Positions 22,701 through 35,700 of a stretch of DNA of 64,000 nt are shown here, piece after piece. Source of the DNA: Sanguinoderma infundibulare. Its lineage: Eukaryota; Basidiomycota; Agaricomycetes; Polyporales; Polyporaceae. The stretch is from the NCBI GenBank assembly GCA_032821775.1, contig JAVLRN010000002.1, forward strand, positions 3,348,001 to 3,412,000, given 5' to 3'. The first letter of the stretch is position 1, and the number at the start of each line of letters is the position of its first letter. The notes beneath the pieces were generated by a model. It worked only from the letters and a program-made list of their open reading frames with translations. It was not told the origin of the DNA and did no database searches. The translations under genes were made by a program, and so were the position numbers.

Positions 22701-25700
22701 ATGCCATGTCGACTGTAACTGCCCAGCCAGCCATTGACTGCACGTATCCGCACAGCCGGTCAGCAGACTGCCCCATACAAGTGTGGCCGCGTTGGGACTT
22801 CCACGCCAGTGCGCGCGAAGCGACGAGCGATCCAGGTGGTTTCCAAGGAGGACTTGCATCATCCCGGTGGGTGGTTCAATGCAGGCAGTCAGCAACCTCT
22901 TCCAATACCAGATCTCATAAACGAGATTAGATTCGTCCTCGGTGGCAACGGAGACTATCACTACTAGCCACACTGCACACGATATTGGCTTATTCGAAAA
23001 TCAGCATACGCTCTGATGAAGGTCATACATATTCTTGGGCGTTGCGCCCATCCTCGCCATTCCATCAAACATACCGTAAGCCACAGCTTCTCGCCGCGCA
23101 GTAAGACACACGGCAGACCGTGTGCCCTCTAGTGGATTCACTAATGCGGCAGGTGTATCTCTGTCCCGTGTAACTTCTGTGGCCCATACGTCGCTAACGA
23201 ATTGGTTCTTCATTTAGCCTTCGACCTTCACGTCGACAAGCGATTCAGCCGTCGCCAGCGGTTGGAACATCGTCGTCGAAATATTGCAAGAACCCCCAGA
23301 AGGACCAGCCATGACCGGGCGGTGCCGCTTTGCAGGCCTTTGGATTTGCCAGTGAAGCCTGAAGTTAATCATAGACCAGTGGAGTTGATGTGTCTATCTC
23401 CACGATACTACCGATAGCTAACGCGCATACTAGGATGTCGCTCTCAGGTGGTCTGCGCATTCCTTTGGTCGTGAACAGCTACCCCGAAATCTGAGCCGTG
23501 ACCGGGCCCGCAGAACATCACCCCGCGCACTCTCAGAAGTACCCGACGAGTTACGCGATCCTGCCACGCCGGTGTCGCCACGTAGGGATGAGAAATCGAG
23601 AACGCGGGAAGATGGGTCTCTCGTGCGACTCCGACTCGCCAGCCGCGAACCGACCCCGGCAAGGTCTGGCATCACCTCGTCCCCGGTAGAGGCTTTCGTA
23701 CCGTTTACGTCTTCGCCTCGCTCCTTCCCCTGAGCGCTAATACAATTCATAGTGCGGGGCACGGCGGGCGAAATCTTCCGGGGCCAGGGGGCCGCAACTT
23801 CAATGAGCAAAGTAGGCGGCGGGCAGCCGAGCACTGCAGAACTTGAAAGACCGTTGGGCCTAAGTACTTCTTGCCATCTTCCAACGCCAAGCTATATTCT
23901 GGACTTCGGACTTGTGTAGACGCGGACCGCGGTACGTCACTTCATATTCATTCGGTCTTTGAAAGCGATCCAGACTGCGCATTACCGCGAAGCTTCTAGT
24001 TGGAGGGTACCAGTCCCTCTGCCTTCGACCGTTGTCCATGGACTCGAGTGTGGGCGATGTTCGGAGGTGGGGTCGGTCTAGAAATTCGTCATCACGTACC
24101 CTATATGGCAAGATTTTCGTGGTTCGGCGTGCAACGCCCATCCTCTGTCCGTCGGGGAGCTCATGGGTATCAGCGTCGCGCCAGTGGCCCCGACAGGCGC
24201 TGACGCGTCTCGACTTGCGATCGAGGCAATGCGAGCGTCCATCAAGGTTGCGTATACGAGAATTGGGCGAGTCGTGATTGATGGTTGCGTCTGGCCAGTG
24301 GGGTTCTTCATCGCACTTACGGTGCACAGCACGGCTCTCTCCAGGTCTAGAATCTTTATCCTTACGCCGGATCCGCGATCGTCCTGCACACGAATGCGCG
24401 GGGATCCATGGCATCTGACGGGATGCTTTAGTCTCGGTCTCTAAACGTCAAATACACTAAAAGCGTGCAGTATGTCCCCGACTCCCGGTGGACCGAGGAA
24501 AAGCGTGCACGACCGCTTGCGGCGAGAACGCTGGAGCGTGCTAGAGCGCGTCGGGGATCTCAATTTGTAGATTGAAGTTTGAAATCGGTTGATCCGCCGT
24601 GTTCGGCACCGCGCGACGCCTGATATGTAGGGCCCTCTCGGTCAGCAATGCCAATGGTTATACGTCCCCGCTTGATGGTGCACAAGCAATCCGACACGTA
24701 CCCCAATAATTTGGTGACGCTTCCCCAGGCCTTGTCAAGTCTGTCGTCCCCGGGAACGCTCGCAAGTCAAATGCTGAACGATGTTATAGAATGCGCATCA
24801 AGGCCTTCGAACTTTTCACGTACAGTAGGCTCGCGGCTGACGTTGATCGTTGAACGCTCAGTTGTCTCCAGCATGACGGGAAATTGCAGGGTTGCGGGGG
24901 ATGCCTAACGTTGTCCCCATGTCTCGAGTACCCTGTCGGGGACGAGCGGACGGGTTGATGCCCGGGCTTCTAGCAGGCATTTAGGGTTTCACTAGTCTGC
25001 CCAGATTTGCCCCGTACAAGGTCCGAACACGGGGGTTGTCCGTCGTGCTTTGCAGGAGACATACATATTAGCTTGCGGACACTGATACCGGACGTCCATG
25101 AATCACTTACTGAACGACGCGGATGACCGCCCAATGAAGGCGCCCGAATCGTCAGCCTCAACAACAGCTCGGCGCGAAGACCCTATCAACGTCTGCACCC
25201 ACACGCACGGGGAGGTCAACAGATCCCAAGACACAGTTCAATAAATTACGGCATGCATCTATCCAATGCACCCGGCACCCGTCCGCTGCGCACCCCACGC
25301 GCGCGAACTCCACTGCTCCGCGTAGTACTTACGTACAGTGGGCGGACATCGACTCGGAACGTCAGCCCAGTACGGGCACCGAAAGATCCCAGCGTGCACC
25401 GTTTACCGTCCGCGTCAGTGTTAGCACAAGAAGCCCGCAGCCGCGAGAAGCAGAAGATTTCCGAAGGAGCCTCGCACGCTTTAGAACCTCGTCTACTGTG
25501 CATATAGGCGCCGCGGGAGTAGAAGGACGCCGTGTGCGAGCACCTGACCCGCATCCGTCTTTCCCTTTGTGTTGGACGGATATGGCAAGAATCGCACAAC
25601 GCCCGGCCTGAAACAAAGTGAGCAGCTGCAGCGACGCCCTGTACATACGGAGCAGTACGTCCGTTGATCGTCCAAGTAATTCACTGCACGATTCGTTCGC

Positions 25701-26382
25701 CCCAGTATGAGGTCGCCTGACGCCATTTGAGCCTGCAAGCAACCGGGACGATTAAACGGCACTCGACGTTGAAACGACGATTCTAAAGTTTTTTTCACTT
25801 CTCGAAGTCAACTACGTACTGGCACACACCCGGAACCACCTTCGACCACCGCAGCGCTAGCGCAGGCAGCAGCAAAGTCACTAGCCACTACAACTAAACC
25901 TTGCCCGCCTCGACCGACAAAACTACCGCGAAGCGTAATGTAGTAAGACGAGAAAACTCGTCGTCCAGCGCCCGCCTACTACTGCAATTATCCACCGCCC
26001 CGCGCTGCCACCGGGGCCCCGCTCGTAACGTAAAAAAGCCGGGTGTTAAAGTTAAAATACTGCTAGCAGATAATCATACCGAAATACAATCCGAGAGCGA
26101 GAGAGAGCGAGATATGGTGACAGTGATAGTGGGATAGCGGGAGGAGAGTTGGGGAGCTGTGCGTGCGTGTGCATGCTTGCCCACATCCCCACCTATCGCG
26201 ATAGGTGCTGTACAGTCGGGTGATGCAATAAGAGTCGAAGACATGTACACAGGACCGGCCGACGAGAACCCAAATGCCGAATGCGTCCAGGCCGACCAGC
26301 GAAACGAATGGGGGGAGGGGGGGTAGAGTAGAGAGGCGGATGGGCGGGGAAGAATGAACGGAGGAGTGTGGCACCGCGCCGC
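19752..26382. other. Gene-poor region of about 6.6 kb
   Basis: I cannot support a gene here. The first 500 bases are the upstream region of the minus-strand membrane-protein gene. Short coherent-looking open frames occur at 21475-21894 (+, Ser/Arg-rich), 22734-22967 (+, containing DLHHPGGWFNAGSQQPLPIP), 23001-23213 (-, containing MFDGMARMGATPKNMYDLHQ) and 24163-24444 (+, with one hydrophobic stretch). They do not join through splice signals and match nothing I recognise. No terminal repeats, transposase or reverse-transcriptase motifs were seen. They may be relics of decayed genes. Confidence 0.4.
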
Positions 26383-29300
26383 TCACGGAGCGAGGGTTAC
26401 GTGCAGCGGAAGCAGCCCCCCGCGGCCGTCGACGACGGGCTGGAGCGTCGGCGAGATCTTGGCGCGCACGACCGCCGTCGTCTCGTGGAACTCGAGGCTG
26501 CGGACGAGCGTCGCGAGGATGACCTTGAACTCGAAGATCGCGAGCCGGTACCCGATGCAGTTCCGCGGGCCGTCGCAGAACGTGATGAGCCCGCTCCAGC
26601 CGTGCGGGAGCGCGCTCGGGGGCGGGACCCCGCCGGGCGTGAGCCACCGCGAGGGGTCGAAAATGGCCGCGGAGGGGCCCCAGACGTCCGGGTTGACGTG
26701 CATGGTCGTGAAGGGGATGTGGAAGACCTGGCCGGCGCGGACGCGGATCGAGGAGAGGACCTCGCCGGAGGGGGCCGTGATGGGCTTCGAGAGGGGGATG
26801 ATGTCGTCGCGGAGGGCGATGCGCTCGGTCTGGGGGGAGGCGGGGTGCAGGCGGAGACTGCGGGATAATTGTCAGTGGGTGCAAGAGGATTGAATTCAGA
26901 AGGAGCAGTAACGTACCCCTCCTTGACCACGGCGTCGAGGTACTCGAGGCGTTGGATGTCGTCGTAGTTGAGGTCGCGTCCAACCGTGCGGATCTCCTGG
27001 CGGAGCCTCTGCTGCACAGCGGGGTTCTTGGCAAGCTCAAGGAGCGTAAATGCCAACGAGCCCGCGGTCGTCTCATGGCCGACCATGATGAACGTGTTGA
27101 CCTACACCAATCCCCAACTTTCGTTAGCACCGGGTCGAAGACGCGCCGCCCTCGCCACGCACTCACATTGTCGACGATCTGCTGCGGGGTCAGGCCCTTC
27201 TTCGAGCCGGCCTCCTTCTCGGCCCTGACGAGGATGCTCATGATGTCCCGCCCCTTCTCGTTCACGTTCCCGCTCTCGAGCAGGCGCATCGACAACTTCG
27301 TCGTGATCTCCCTTATGCGGCCCCCGGCGCGGATCGCCTCGAGCGGGAGCTTGGTGAGAAGGAGGGTGATAAGCGGCAGGGCGCGCATGACGAGCATCGC
27401 GACGAAGCCGCCAAAGCCAAGCCCGGTATTGACGTGCCCCTCCCAGGAGGCGTGGATCTCCTTGGCCTCGGTCGACTGGCCCGCCTTGAAGTCGTGGCCA
27501 AACGCGACGCGACCAATGATGTCGAGGCTGGATGGCGCGGTGGCACCGGACGACAATTTTTAGTTATGCGTTTGATTTTAGAGAGAATATCAAGAAAATC
27601 AGTTCCCGCTGCGGGTTTCTTGCGGAGGAGATGCGAAGATGTGTACTCACGTGCAAGTCGATGCGTATTCGATCATGTTCACAGTGGCGGCTCCGCCGGC
27701 GGCAAGGACGTAGTTTGTGAGCCTGCTCTCCAACTACAACCGCGCGCCGCAGCCCCAAATCCAAACCACCAGAAGAACATGATAACCAAACCACCGAAGA
27801 AGCGTCGGCGAGTGAGAGCGGTACCAGTGCGGCGCGAAGAGAGAAATTCGCAAGACGAGGTGCGCATGAGCGGGAGGACCATCAGTCAGTTCCACACGAA
27901 CGTCGTTGATGGGGATTCACTTGCCTTTTCGGAACATTCGGAGATGTCGTCGGCCATGCCCTTGATGGCTTCCGACCTGGGCGGAGCAATGCGAAGTAAG
28001 CATGACGTCAGCTTGTCGGTGCCACGGGAGCGCGGGCGCGCTCGCTCGTCAAGCGAGCGAGCGAGCACGCGACGACGAACTTCCCAGTGCCTGCATGCTG
28101 TGAGCACCCAAGAGGTGCCACGTTGTGCGCACGTCGTGCAACACCCAGTTTGGGGCCATGAGAACTCCCGGTGACCGCGCATCGAGGACAAAGCCCGACG
28201 CATGGGAGCGGGGCGAGAAGCCCCAGAACAGGCGCCTGTTATGTCAGTTGGGCGATGGGAAGCCTGCCGTCGCGACGGACACCTGCTCGGAAGGGCGACG
28301 ACAGGGGGCGTCCCCGAGCGGAAAATCTGCCATCCACATCGAACTCGAAGAAGCGAAGCGAAACGAGAGCGGTATGGAGAGAGGAACGTGGCGAGCCTGA
28401 CGAAACTTACGAAAATGCGGGTGCGATGATGCGCCGTTGCGTCTTGTGGTCCTCGCCTTCGGCCCACACCAGGCCCTTGCCTAGCACGTTCGCGACAGGG
28501 GGCCTGAACGCGGGCGACTTGACTGTGTAATATGTAGCGACGTCAGCAGCCAACTCGCAAATACACCGAGAAATATGCCGAGACTGTGTACTACGGCGGG
28601 CGGTACCTGAATTCTGCGAGCCTACACAAGTTAGGCCGCCGTCCGATGCTTCCGTCCACACGCCCGAGCGAGGACGGACGCAAGGGTGGTCGCCACGACG
28701 CCGCCGGGGATACGCTGCGCGCCCGGTACATGTGGGCGTAAACTGCTCGCTTCCGTCTCGCGTCCATGATGGCACCGAGGGCAGGGGAAGCGCACTTAGC
28801 GGCGGGACACCTGCCCTCCAAACTGGACAGAGGAACGACAACGAACAGGGACAGGAAGTGATGGGGATACTAACCGTAATCATCGACGTTCTGGAAGATG
28901 TGCTGGACGGCACCGTGGTCTGCGGCCACAATCTGCGAAGGAGGGAAAATTGAGGGAAGGGTCAGTTACCGTAATACGTCAAGGAGGGAGCGCCGAGTAG
29001 GGAAGGAGTGGACTGCGATCGCGCGTGGCCATTGACGTTGGCAGCTGTGATTCGGCCAGGCGCGGGAGCCGCGGTAAGGCCGCGCGCACGTATCATAGGC
29101 GATCGCGCGAGTCGAATGTTGTAAATCAGACTTGCATGGAAGGGGACGTACGATGTCGGGGTGGAAGAGCGCGCCCTTGACGCGGAAGAAGGGCCCGGCA
29201 AGGGCGGCCCACTTTGTGTACGTCTCGGTGGCCTCGCCCTGAAAGGTGAGGAGCTCGTGGCCCCAGAGCCAGTGGGCGAGGGCGCGAGGCTGGAGAACCA

Positions 29301-29590
29301 CGGTCGCATGTCGGTAGCGGGGACGCAAGGTGGGTCACGCGCGTGGATGTTCGGTCAAAGGGGTGGGCATGGAGAGCGTCAAGTCAGCGAGCGCGATCTG
29401 GGGCGCACATATCGCGTAATGAGGGAGATTCGGAGGAGGGGAAGGAAAGTGGACATATGCTTACGGCGGTGGGCACGCGGTGGGTGTCGAAGCGCTGTCT
29501 GTCGGACAGCCAGCGGAGGATGTAGAGGAGGGCGGCAATGCCGAGGGAGAGCGCGACGGTGGACGAGGACGGGAGGAGGTTAGATGGCAT
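26383..29590 (-). CDS. Cytochrome P450 monooxygenase
   Basis: A multi-exon, ER-anchored haem-thiolate monooxygenase. The chosen ATG gives MPSNLLPSSSTVALSLGIAA, whose hydrophobic segment (about 10-28) is the membrane anchor. Later blocks are WLWGHELLTFQGEATETYTK, KGLVWAEGEDHKTQRRIIAP (C-helix region, W...R) and LDIIGRVAFGHDF. The I-helix is IMVGHETTAGSLAF, with the ExxR motif in VKEGLRLHP. The haem-binding loop is FCDGPRNCIG, which matches FxxGxRxCxG and contains the Cys ligand. All key residues are present, so it looks functional. One intron uses a GC donor after ...ISECSEK. Two introns in the 5' half, about 28.41-27.98 kb and 28.87-28.52 kb, are roughly 430 and 350 nt, far longer than others in the window. 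The substrate cannot be inferred. Its relation to the P450 at 49-51.6 kb is distant. Confidence 0.88.
28040..28062. repeat. Perfect 9-bp inverted repeat in a P450 intron
   Basis: GCTCGCTCG, a five-base spacer TCAAG, then CGAGCGAGC. It lies within the unusually long (about 430 nt) intron of the P450 gene and could form a GC-rich hairpin in the transcript or DNA. No other role is evident. Confidence 0.7.
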
Positions 29591-31101
29591 ATTGGCGGGG
29601 AGAGCGAGGGAGAGGGCAGTTAGGAGAGTTGTGAGAGGAGACCAAGGAGCGTGGAGGGAGCAGCCGGTGGAGGAGCGGCGCGCCAGGGAGACGGGTTATG
29701 GGGGATCGGATTTGTCGAGAGAGAGTTGAGAAGCCAGAAGGAAGCAAGGGTAAGCGGGGAGGACAGGGCTGCCGTGCGGGACTGATATGCCCATAGGCAG
29801 GCTAGCGAAATGCCGCGGTGGCGGTCGCAAATTGTGAGGGCTTGACGCGGGATCGGAGCGCGGAGAAGCGCGTGGATTGAGTCGCATCGTATAACGTTGT
29901 ATCACGTACAGTGGACTGTCCGGCATGCGTCTGGCCTGGCCACGTCTGGATGGTGAGACGGGAAGGGGGCGACGAGGCGGGGCGGAGTGGGCGAACGCGT
30001 CGCGATCAGACTGGTTTCCCGCAGCTCCCAATCGCCCATGGCGATTCCATGTTGCGCACCGAGTGCTCGTCCATGGGCCGCTTCCTGCTCGAGCGGAGGA
30101 TTCAGATGGCCGTTCTTCTGTGAAGGGTCGCGCATCTGCGTCGCCAAATGCCAGTTAATTTACAGGGATCAGCCGGGAACGGAGCGTGCGATAAGCGTCG
30201 CTATCCTCACCGACGGTGACCGACCTTCTGAACGCGAACGGTATTCAGCGCCGGATGGGGACGGGGCACAGAGCCGGGACCCTCCCGCCACGCACGGGCC
30301 ACGAGGTGCCGCGACTGGCTCGATCGGGCAAGGGTCGGTCAAATCGGGGTGGCTCGGCCAGACCCGATCGACCGTCGTGGCGCACTACGACGCACACTAC
30401 GACCACGGTCGCGACGAGGCGCACAAACAGAGGATGAGTATGGACGCGGACGAGGGCGGCTTTGTGCTATGTGAGTGTTAGTGTATTCTCATGGCGCAGA
30501 AGGTGCACTGATCGGTTGTGCACTTGAAGCTTTTGGATTCACGGCATAGCACAGAACTCTGACGTGTACTTGGCGTGGCTGCATGAAGACAATTTGGCAT
30601 CATTGCGATGGTCGTTGCAGGGCCGGCATGGCAAAGCTGCGCACGCTGGCAGCTCAGGCCCCTCGCTTGCAGGAGGAGATTGGCGGATGCTGGGGGAGAT
30701 GGTCGTGACTTGTTAGAGTGGTAAGTTCGCGGCAGGCGGAGGACTGAAAGGAAGTGCTGGAAGAGGCAAGGATGTGCCCGGGCGGCTGCCGCTTGTGGCT
30801 CCGGAGGCCTCGCAGGGAGAAAGCGAGCGCCGTCTGATGGTCCCGGGGGCTTCCAGCTTCCAGAGCAGCTTGGAAGAAGAACCGACGGGGCCCACGGCTG
30901 CCCACGGCCAGAGACTGCCAGAGATTGGTCTTAGATTGGGCCGATCCTTCCCCCCGGCGCCGCCTGCCAATTCGAGCCCTCCCTCCCGTCCGTTTAATAT
31001 CCCTCGCCCTCCTCCCATTTCGCCAGAGCAGCCCCTCCTCCTGCCCGGCACCGGCTCGTCTCATCATCCACTCCCTCACCCCTCCCCCACCCTAGGTCGC
31101 C
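29591..31101. other. Divergent intergenic region
   Basis: This region lies between two divergent genes: the P450 upstream region on the left and the membrane-protein promoter on the right. Open frames are short and overlap on both strands. None is supported. The last 150 bases before 31102 are C-rich with a TTTAATATCC stretch, as expected for a fungal promoter. Confidence 0.45.
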
Positions 31102-32708
31102 ATGCCCGACTGGAACTCCATCGCAGAACTCACGGTCGATGGCAGTACGCGTCTATCCATCCTCCGGCCCGTCCTACCCTGATCATTTCCCTCTTCATAG
31201 CCGTCTTCATCAAGTTCATGCACTGCTTGGCGGGCCTCTACTTGTGCGCTTCCTGTCTCCTATCCGCCTTCCCTGTTCGACGTTTATTGACCCGTCTTTC
31301 ATACTAGCTGGGAATGGCTCGTCTCGCTCGACTTCGAATGGTCCTTCTTCACCGGCAAACGGCGCTTCCATTACCCCGCAGTCAGTTTCTCCCTCCAGCC
31401 CTTTCTAACTTGCCAGGCTCACTTTCTTTTCAGCTCTTCTACTTCCTCAACCGGTACTGCCTCCTGTTCACCATGATTGGCATGTCAGTAATCTCCTCAC
31501 CTTTCTTCGTGAATCCGAATTAATAATATTCCATCCAGTTTGATCGCCCTCGACACCACCACGTTAGTCTTGCCTTCCTTCACCGCCCGCCTCTGGCCTC
31601 CGTTCTCATTGTCACCCTTTAGCGAAGTAGATTGCCAGCGGCTGTACACCTTCAACCAGATCATGGGTCAGTCCGCTTCTGGTTTGGCTAGTATCAACCT
31701 GTCAATCCGCACGTAAGTCATCTTCCCCCTTCTTGACCCTGTCCATCATTGACCATCTCTTCTCTTGCACAGCATGGCCCTCTGGTCCCATGACAAGCGC
31801 GTCGTTATCCCCATCGTCGTCGTCATCCTCGGTCACTGGTCCCTCATCCTTCAAGGTGTTTTGCTTACCGCCGTCTGGGACCCCACACAAGGATGCGTCG
31901 TCACAAACACCAACAACACAATCCTTGCTGCCACCTTCATCTACTCCATGTGCTTTGATCTTTTCATCCTCTTGCTCTCCACCTACAAGTGTGTCATCGG
32001 CGTCAAGGGCGGGAGGTCCCAACTCATGACCCTCCTCTTCAAGGACGGTTTGATGTACTTCTTCATTGCGTACGTCCATTCCTATCCCTCCACCTTGACC
32101 AGCGCCTCACTCGGCGCACATACAGTTTCTTCTCCAATATGTTGGCTGTCGTCTTCATCATGTTGAAGTTGAACGCGATCATGAGCGTCATCTTCAATGT
32201 CCCCGCCGCCATCTTCTCCACCGTACGTTGCGTGCTCACGCGCGTCCTTCCCATGCTACTCAAAGCTGACCTCTATCTGTAGATTGTCGCTTGCCGAGCG
32301 GTGCGCCGGCTGACCAACTTCTCGCAGAACGGCCCCGAAGTCTTGTACGTCCCCATGCTCTCAACTGGTTTACGGGCGTGATATGCTAAGCTGTATTTCC
32401 ATCGAACAGCTCGAGCACTGGTCACAGTTTCCGTGCCGCACCTACCGGTAGCCGCAACACTCTCCCAATGGCCCACCGTGGAACCGTCAAGGGGACCGGC
32501 GTCCACGTCCAGGTATGTCGTTCTCCGTATTCCCTGTCTCCTCCGACACTTACTGACATGCATCTCATAGATGCAAACCTTCACAGTTGCCGACGAGGAC
32601 CACCTTTCGGACTACAACTCGGAGGACGTCAACCAGAAGTCGAGGCTTCCCGACCCTGAGGCCGGTGACGCACAAATCTCTGCTGAGTTCAAGCGGCCGC
32701 CATACTAA
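31102..32708 (+). CDS. Conserved agaricomycete multi-pass membrane protein (paralogue 2)
   Basis: The paralogue of the gene at 17951-19751, with the same exon order. Exon 1 reads MPDWNSIAELTVDG. The next exons give VFIKFMHCLAGLY, WEWLVSLDFEWSFF and LFYFLNRYCLLFTMIG. QRLYTFNQIMGQSASGLASI follows, then VVILGHWSLILQG, NTILAATFIYSMCFDLFILL, LMTLLFKDGLMYFFIA and LNAIMSVIFNVPAAIFST. A hydrophilic tail with PMAHRGTVKGTGVHVQ ends FKRPPY. The first two introns sit at the same codon positions and phases as in the minus-strand copy, which confirms both models. The introns are GT-AG throughout, whereas the paralogue has a GC donor at its second intron. About seven membrane helices are predicted by eye. 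Cell location and function are unknown. The two genes differ clearly in sequence, especially in the C-terminal tails, so the duplication is not recent. Confidence 0.8.
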
Positions 32709-35700
32709 GTCTATCGCCGTCCACGGCGCTTTCCCTGTCTATTACGAACGGGCGGCGCGTGTGGTGATTGGGCCCTACTGATCGGCGTCGAGGCTCGTCA
32801 AAGCTGCGCGGTGCAGCACTAGAACGGGCGGCGGGCGCATATAGCTTGGTTCTTGGATTGGTTCTTACATTATAGCTTCAACCTCTGCAGCTTGCATATA
32901 CCTTACAGACCGCACTCATACCACAGACCTTGCCTTCGGCCAGAAAACGTTGACACTGACCTTATGATCCTACAACCACATCTTATACTCTTATCACTAC
33001 CTCGTACCGCCAACAACCTCGTTGTTCTTCCTCGAGACCGCCGCCGCTCTGAACCAACCAAAAGAAGTCGAACGGATCCCAGACACAGTCGCATCGTGTA
33101 CATTGTCGCTGCATCTTTGCTTTGCTGTTGTTGCTGTATAAAAGTACGCATTTTTCCTCGTGGTTGAGATCGTCGAGTGCTGAGATGAGGTCTTTCTTTT
33201 TCGGTGCTCTTTCTCGTCTGGCAATCCCCTGCGACTGAACGCTTGAACCCGCGACCGCACTTTATCCGACCCTCTCCTGCGCCGCCGGTCAATTCTATTG
33301 AACTTCGACCCTGCGACATGTAACTTGACAACTTCCCGGACACTGTTGATCGCGGTGGCGATCGCACTTCCCCCCTTGCCTTCCCTCCACCCTTCGACGC
33401 GGCTCCCGACTCCTCTGCGGTGGTCCGCGACTCCCGTGTTCTGCCCTTCTGGTGCCGCCGCCGTAACCTGCGTCACGCAGGAGGATCCGTCAACGACCCA
33501 CCCTCCCTTCCATTCATTCCTTCGGACACTGTCGCTCGTTTCAATGCACCCACCGCTGTCGCTCGCTTATACATACGTCATGCTGCATAGAACAAATATA
33601 CATTCCCTCCGCTGTTACCTGGATAGACGGTTAGAATCGGGGGTAGATAGATTGAGAAGTCTTAGGGTATGCCCCCTGTAATAGCTACTGTCGTTACCTG
33701 CTATGCGTCGTTCAGAGCTGTCCTGTCCGCTCTTGTGCTTTGACGTCTTTGGTTTCAGTGCTTCGAAGTCATGCGAACATTGCAAGACTGCGAGGTTCAC
33801 GCGTTCTAGCACGCGGCCTCCAACATTCAATTCGCGCCTTTTACGACGGTCCGAAAATCAGCCCTCGATATTCAGTCACTGCTTCTCCCCCGACTGCGGC
33901 AACTCGTTTCTTCCCCCCACACCGCCCGAACGCATTCACACTCCTGCCCATTCGGAGCATCAGCGACCGACACGCCCGCCGCGCGTTCTCAGCCCCGAGT
34001 TCGACTTCGGAGCAAGCGGACACTGGCAAAACTCGAGAACGTGGAGCGCGCGCAGTTGCAGCACCTGCTGTGCTTTCGCCGACGGGCCCTGCGGCCGCTC
34101 GACGTCCGTCCGTGGAACCGCCGGTGCTACTCAGCGCTGTATGTATGTAGTCCTCGGCTCAGCCGAACCCGCGCTCGTCGTGGACGATCAGGGCGCCGTT
34201 CCGCGCATCGCGATGAATCTGACTGGGGCACATCATACATGTCTTCTCGCTGGAAGGCAACGTCGAACATGCCGTCATGACGCAAGGGGTGCGCTGTAGG
34301 CGGCTGGGAAAGTCAGGAACGTAGGCACAAGGGGTGCATATGTTTTCGTGAGCACGCGGAAGTGCTGCTGTATACAGTTTGGGCCCGAGCGAACGTTGCT
34401 GAAGGCGTCGGAAGGTCGTAACTAAACCCACCTCACTTCCACAAGCGCTCAGGTACTGTCCGTATGGGATGCGCGCGGTTAGTCGCGAGGGGCGCAAGCA
34501 TCATGGCGGCATCACCTGATTCACCTCCCGCAGCCTGAGGCGTAACGAGTACTTGTGCCAAGCAGGCCTCGTCGAATCGGTTCTGGCGGACTCGCTCCAG
34601 GTCGCTCCTAGGCACGGGGATGAGCGTGATTTTTCTCACTCGATGTCGCACGTCTCGTGTCGGCCTCGCCAGTATGTATATTGCGTGCCTGGGGACGATT
34701 CGAACATCGGAATACTTGCCAGCACGGCTAAGTAAGGATCCAGGAGGAAGGAGAGATCTATAGAGAAGCAGAACTCGGGCCCGGCCGTGGTCGTGTGATC
34801 GAACACCGGAACTGCGCTGGACCTTTGCGTCTGGATTCTGGAAGTGGAAGTGGCCGCTGTGTGGCAACGGCAAGCAGGCTGCGGGCGCGCTACACATCAA
34901 CCCCTCAGACACGTATGTAAGTGCAAAGGAAATTGCGATCACTTTACCTTTGGCGTTGTGACGCATACCGCTCGGCGACGTCGACGGCCACGTAAGTATG
35001 TGTACATAGCCAGTGGCTACTCGGTCTCAGAGGGTCTCAGTCGATGGCGGGAAATAAGCTCGCCCTGTCGGTCCATCCCATTGACAGACCGGTCGCGTCG
35101 ACCGTGGGTTAGTCTGGGTCAGGATTGCTTCAGTTGCCATCGTGGACTCGGAACAGATGAAGTATTCGTATCTACGCATCCCAGCGCATCCCCCACGGGG
35201 TGTCTCCATTTGACGGGTTCTGTTGGTTTCTGTCAACGTTGTTGCTTGGACGATATGAAGCTCCGAGAGTCGACGACATCGTCACGTTGCTCTGTGGGCG
35301 GACCATGAGAAAGAGGGGGAAGACATCAGTCTCGCGAGCAAACGCGCTGGTGACAGGAATCGGCCATGCGCGCAGATTTCAGAGTTGGACGTTACCACGA
35401 TCACCACAGAGTCTGATTCGTCATGAGGGCGGCGAAGGGCGCAAGAGACCTAGGAGGGATATGCGGTTTTGCCACGACGCCCAATATGTGCGTGGATGAT
35501 GTTGAACAGCCCAGGCGAGTGTGATTTCGAATTGACGGTAATCTAGTCTCCGTTGCTGAGCGCGATATTGATATGCAGTCAGCGAGGGCCAGTGATGCTA
35601 CGCAGCAGCTTGTAGTAAGTGGATGAGTCTTGAGAGCGAAGCATGGGGTCAAAAGCTTATACGTACGTGGATGGTGAGGTCACCGACGCTTTAAGGATGG

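Noticed and set aside
33740..34150. Mitochondrial-presequence-like frame
   Set aside because: The frame lacks a normal ATG at its start, runs into low-complexity sequence and shows no mature domain.
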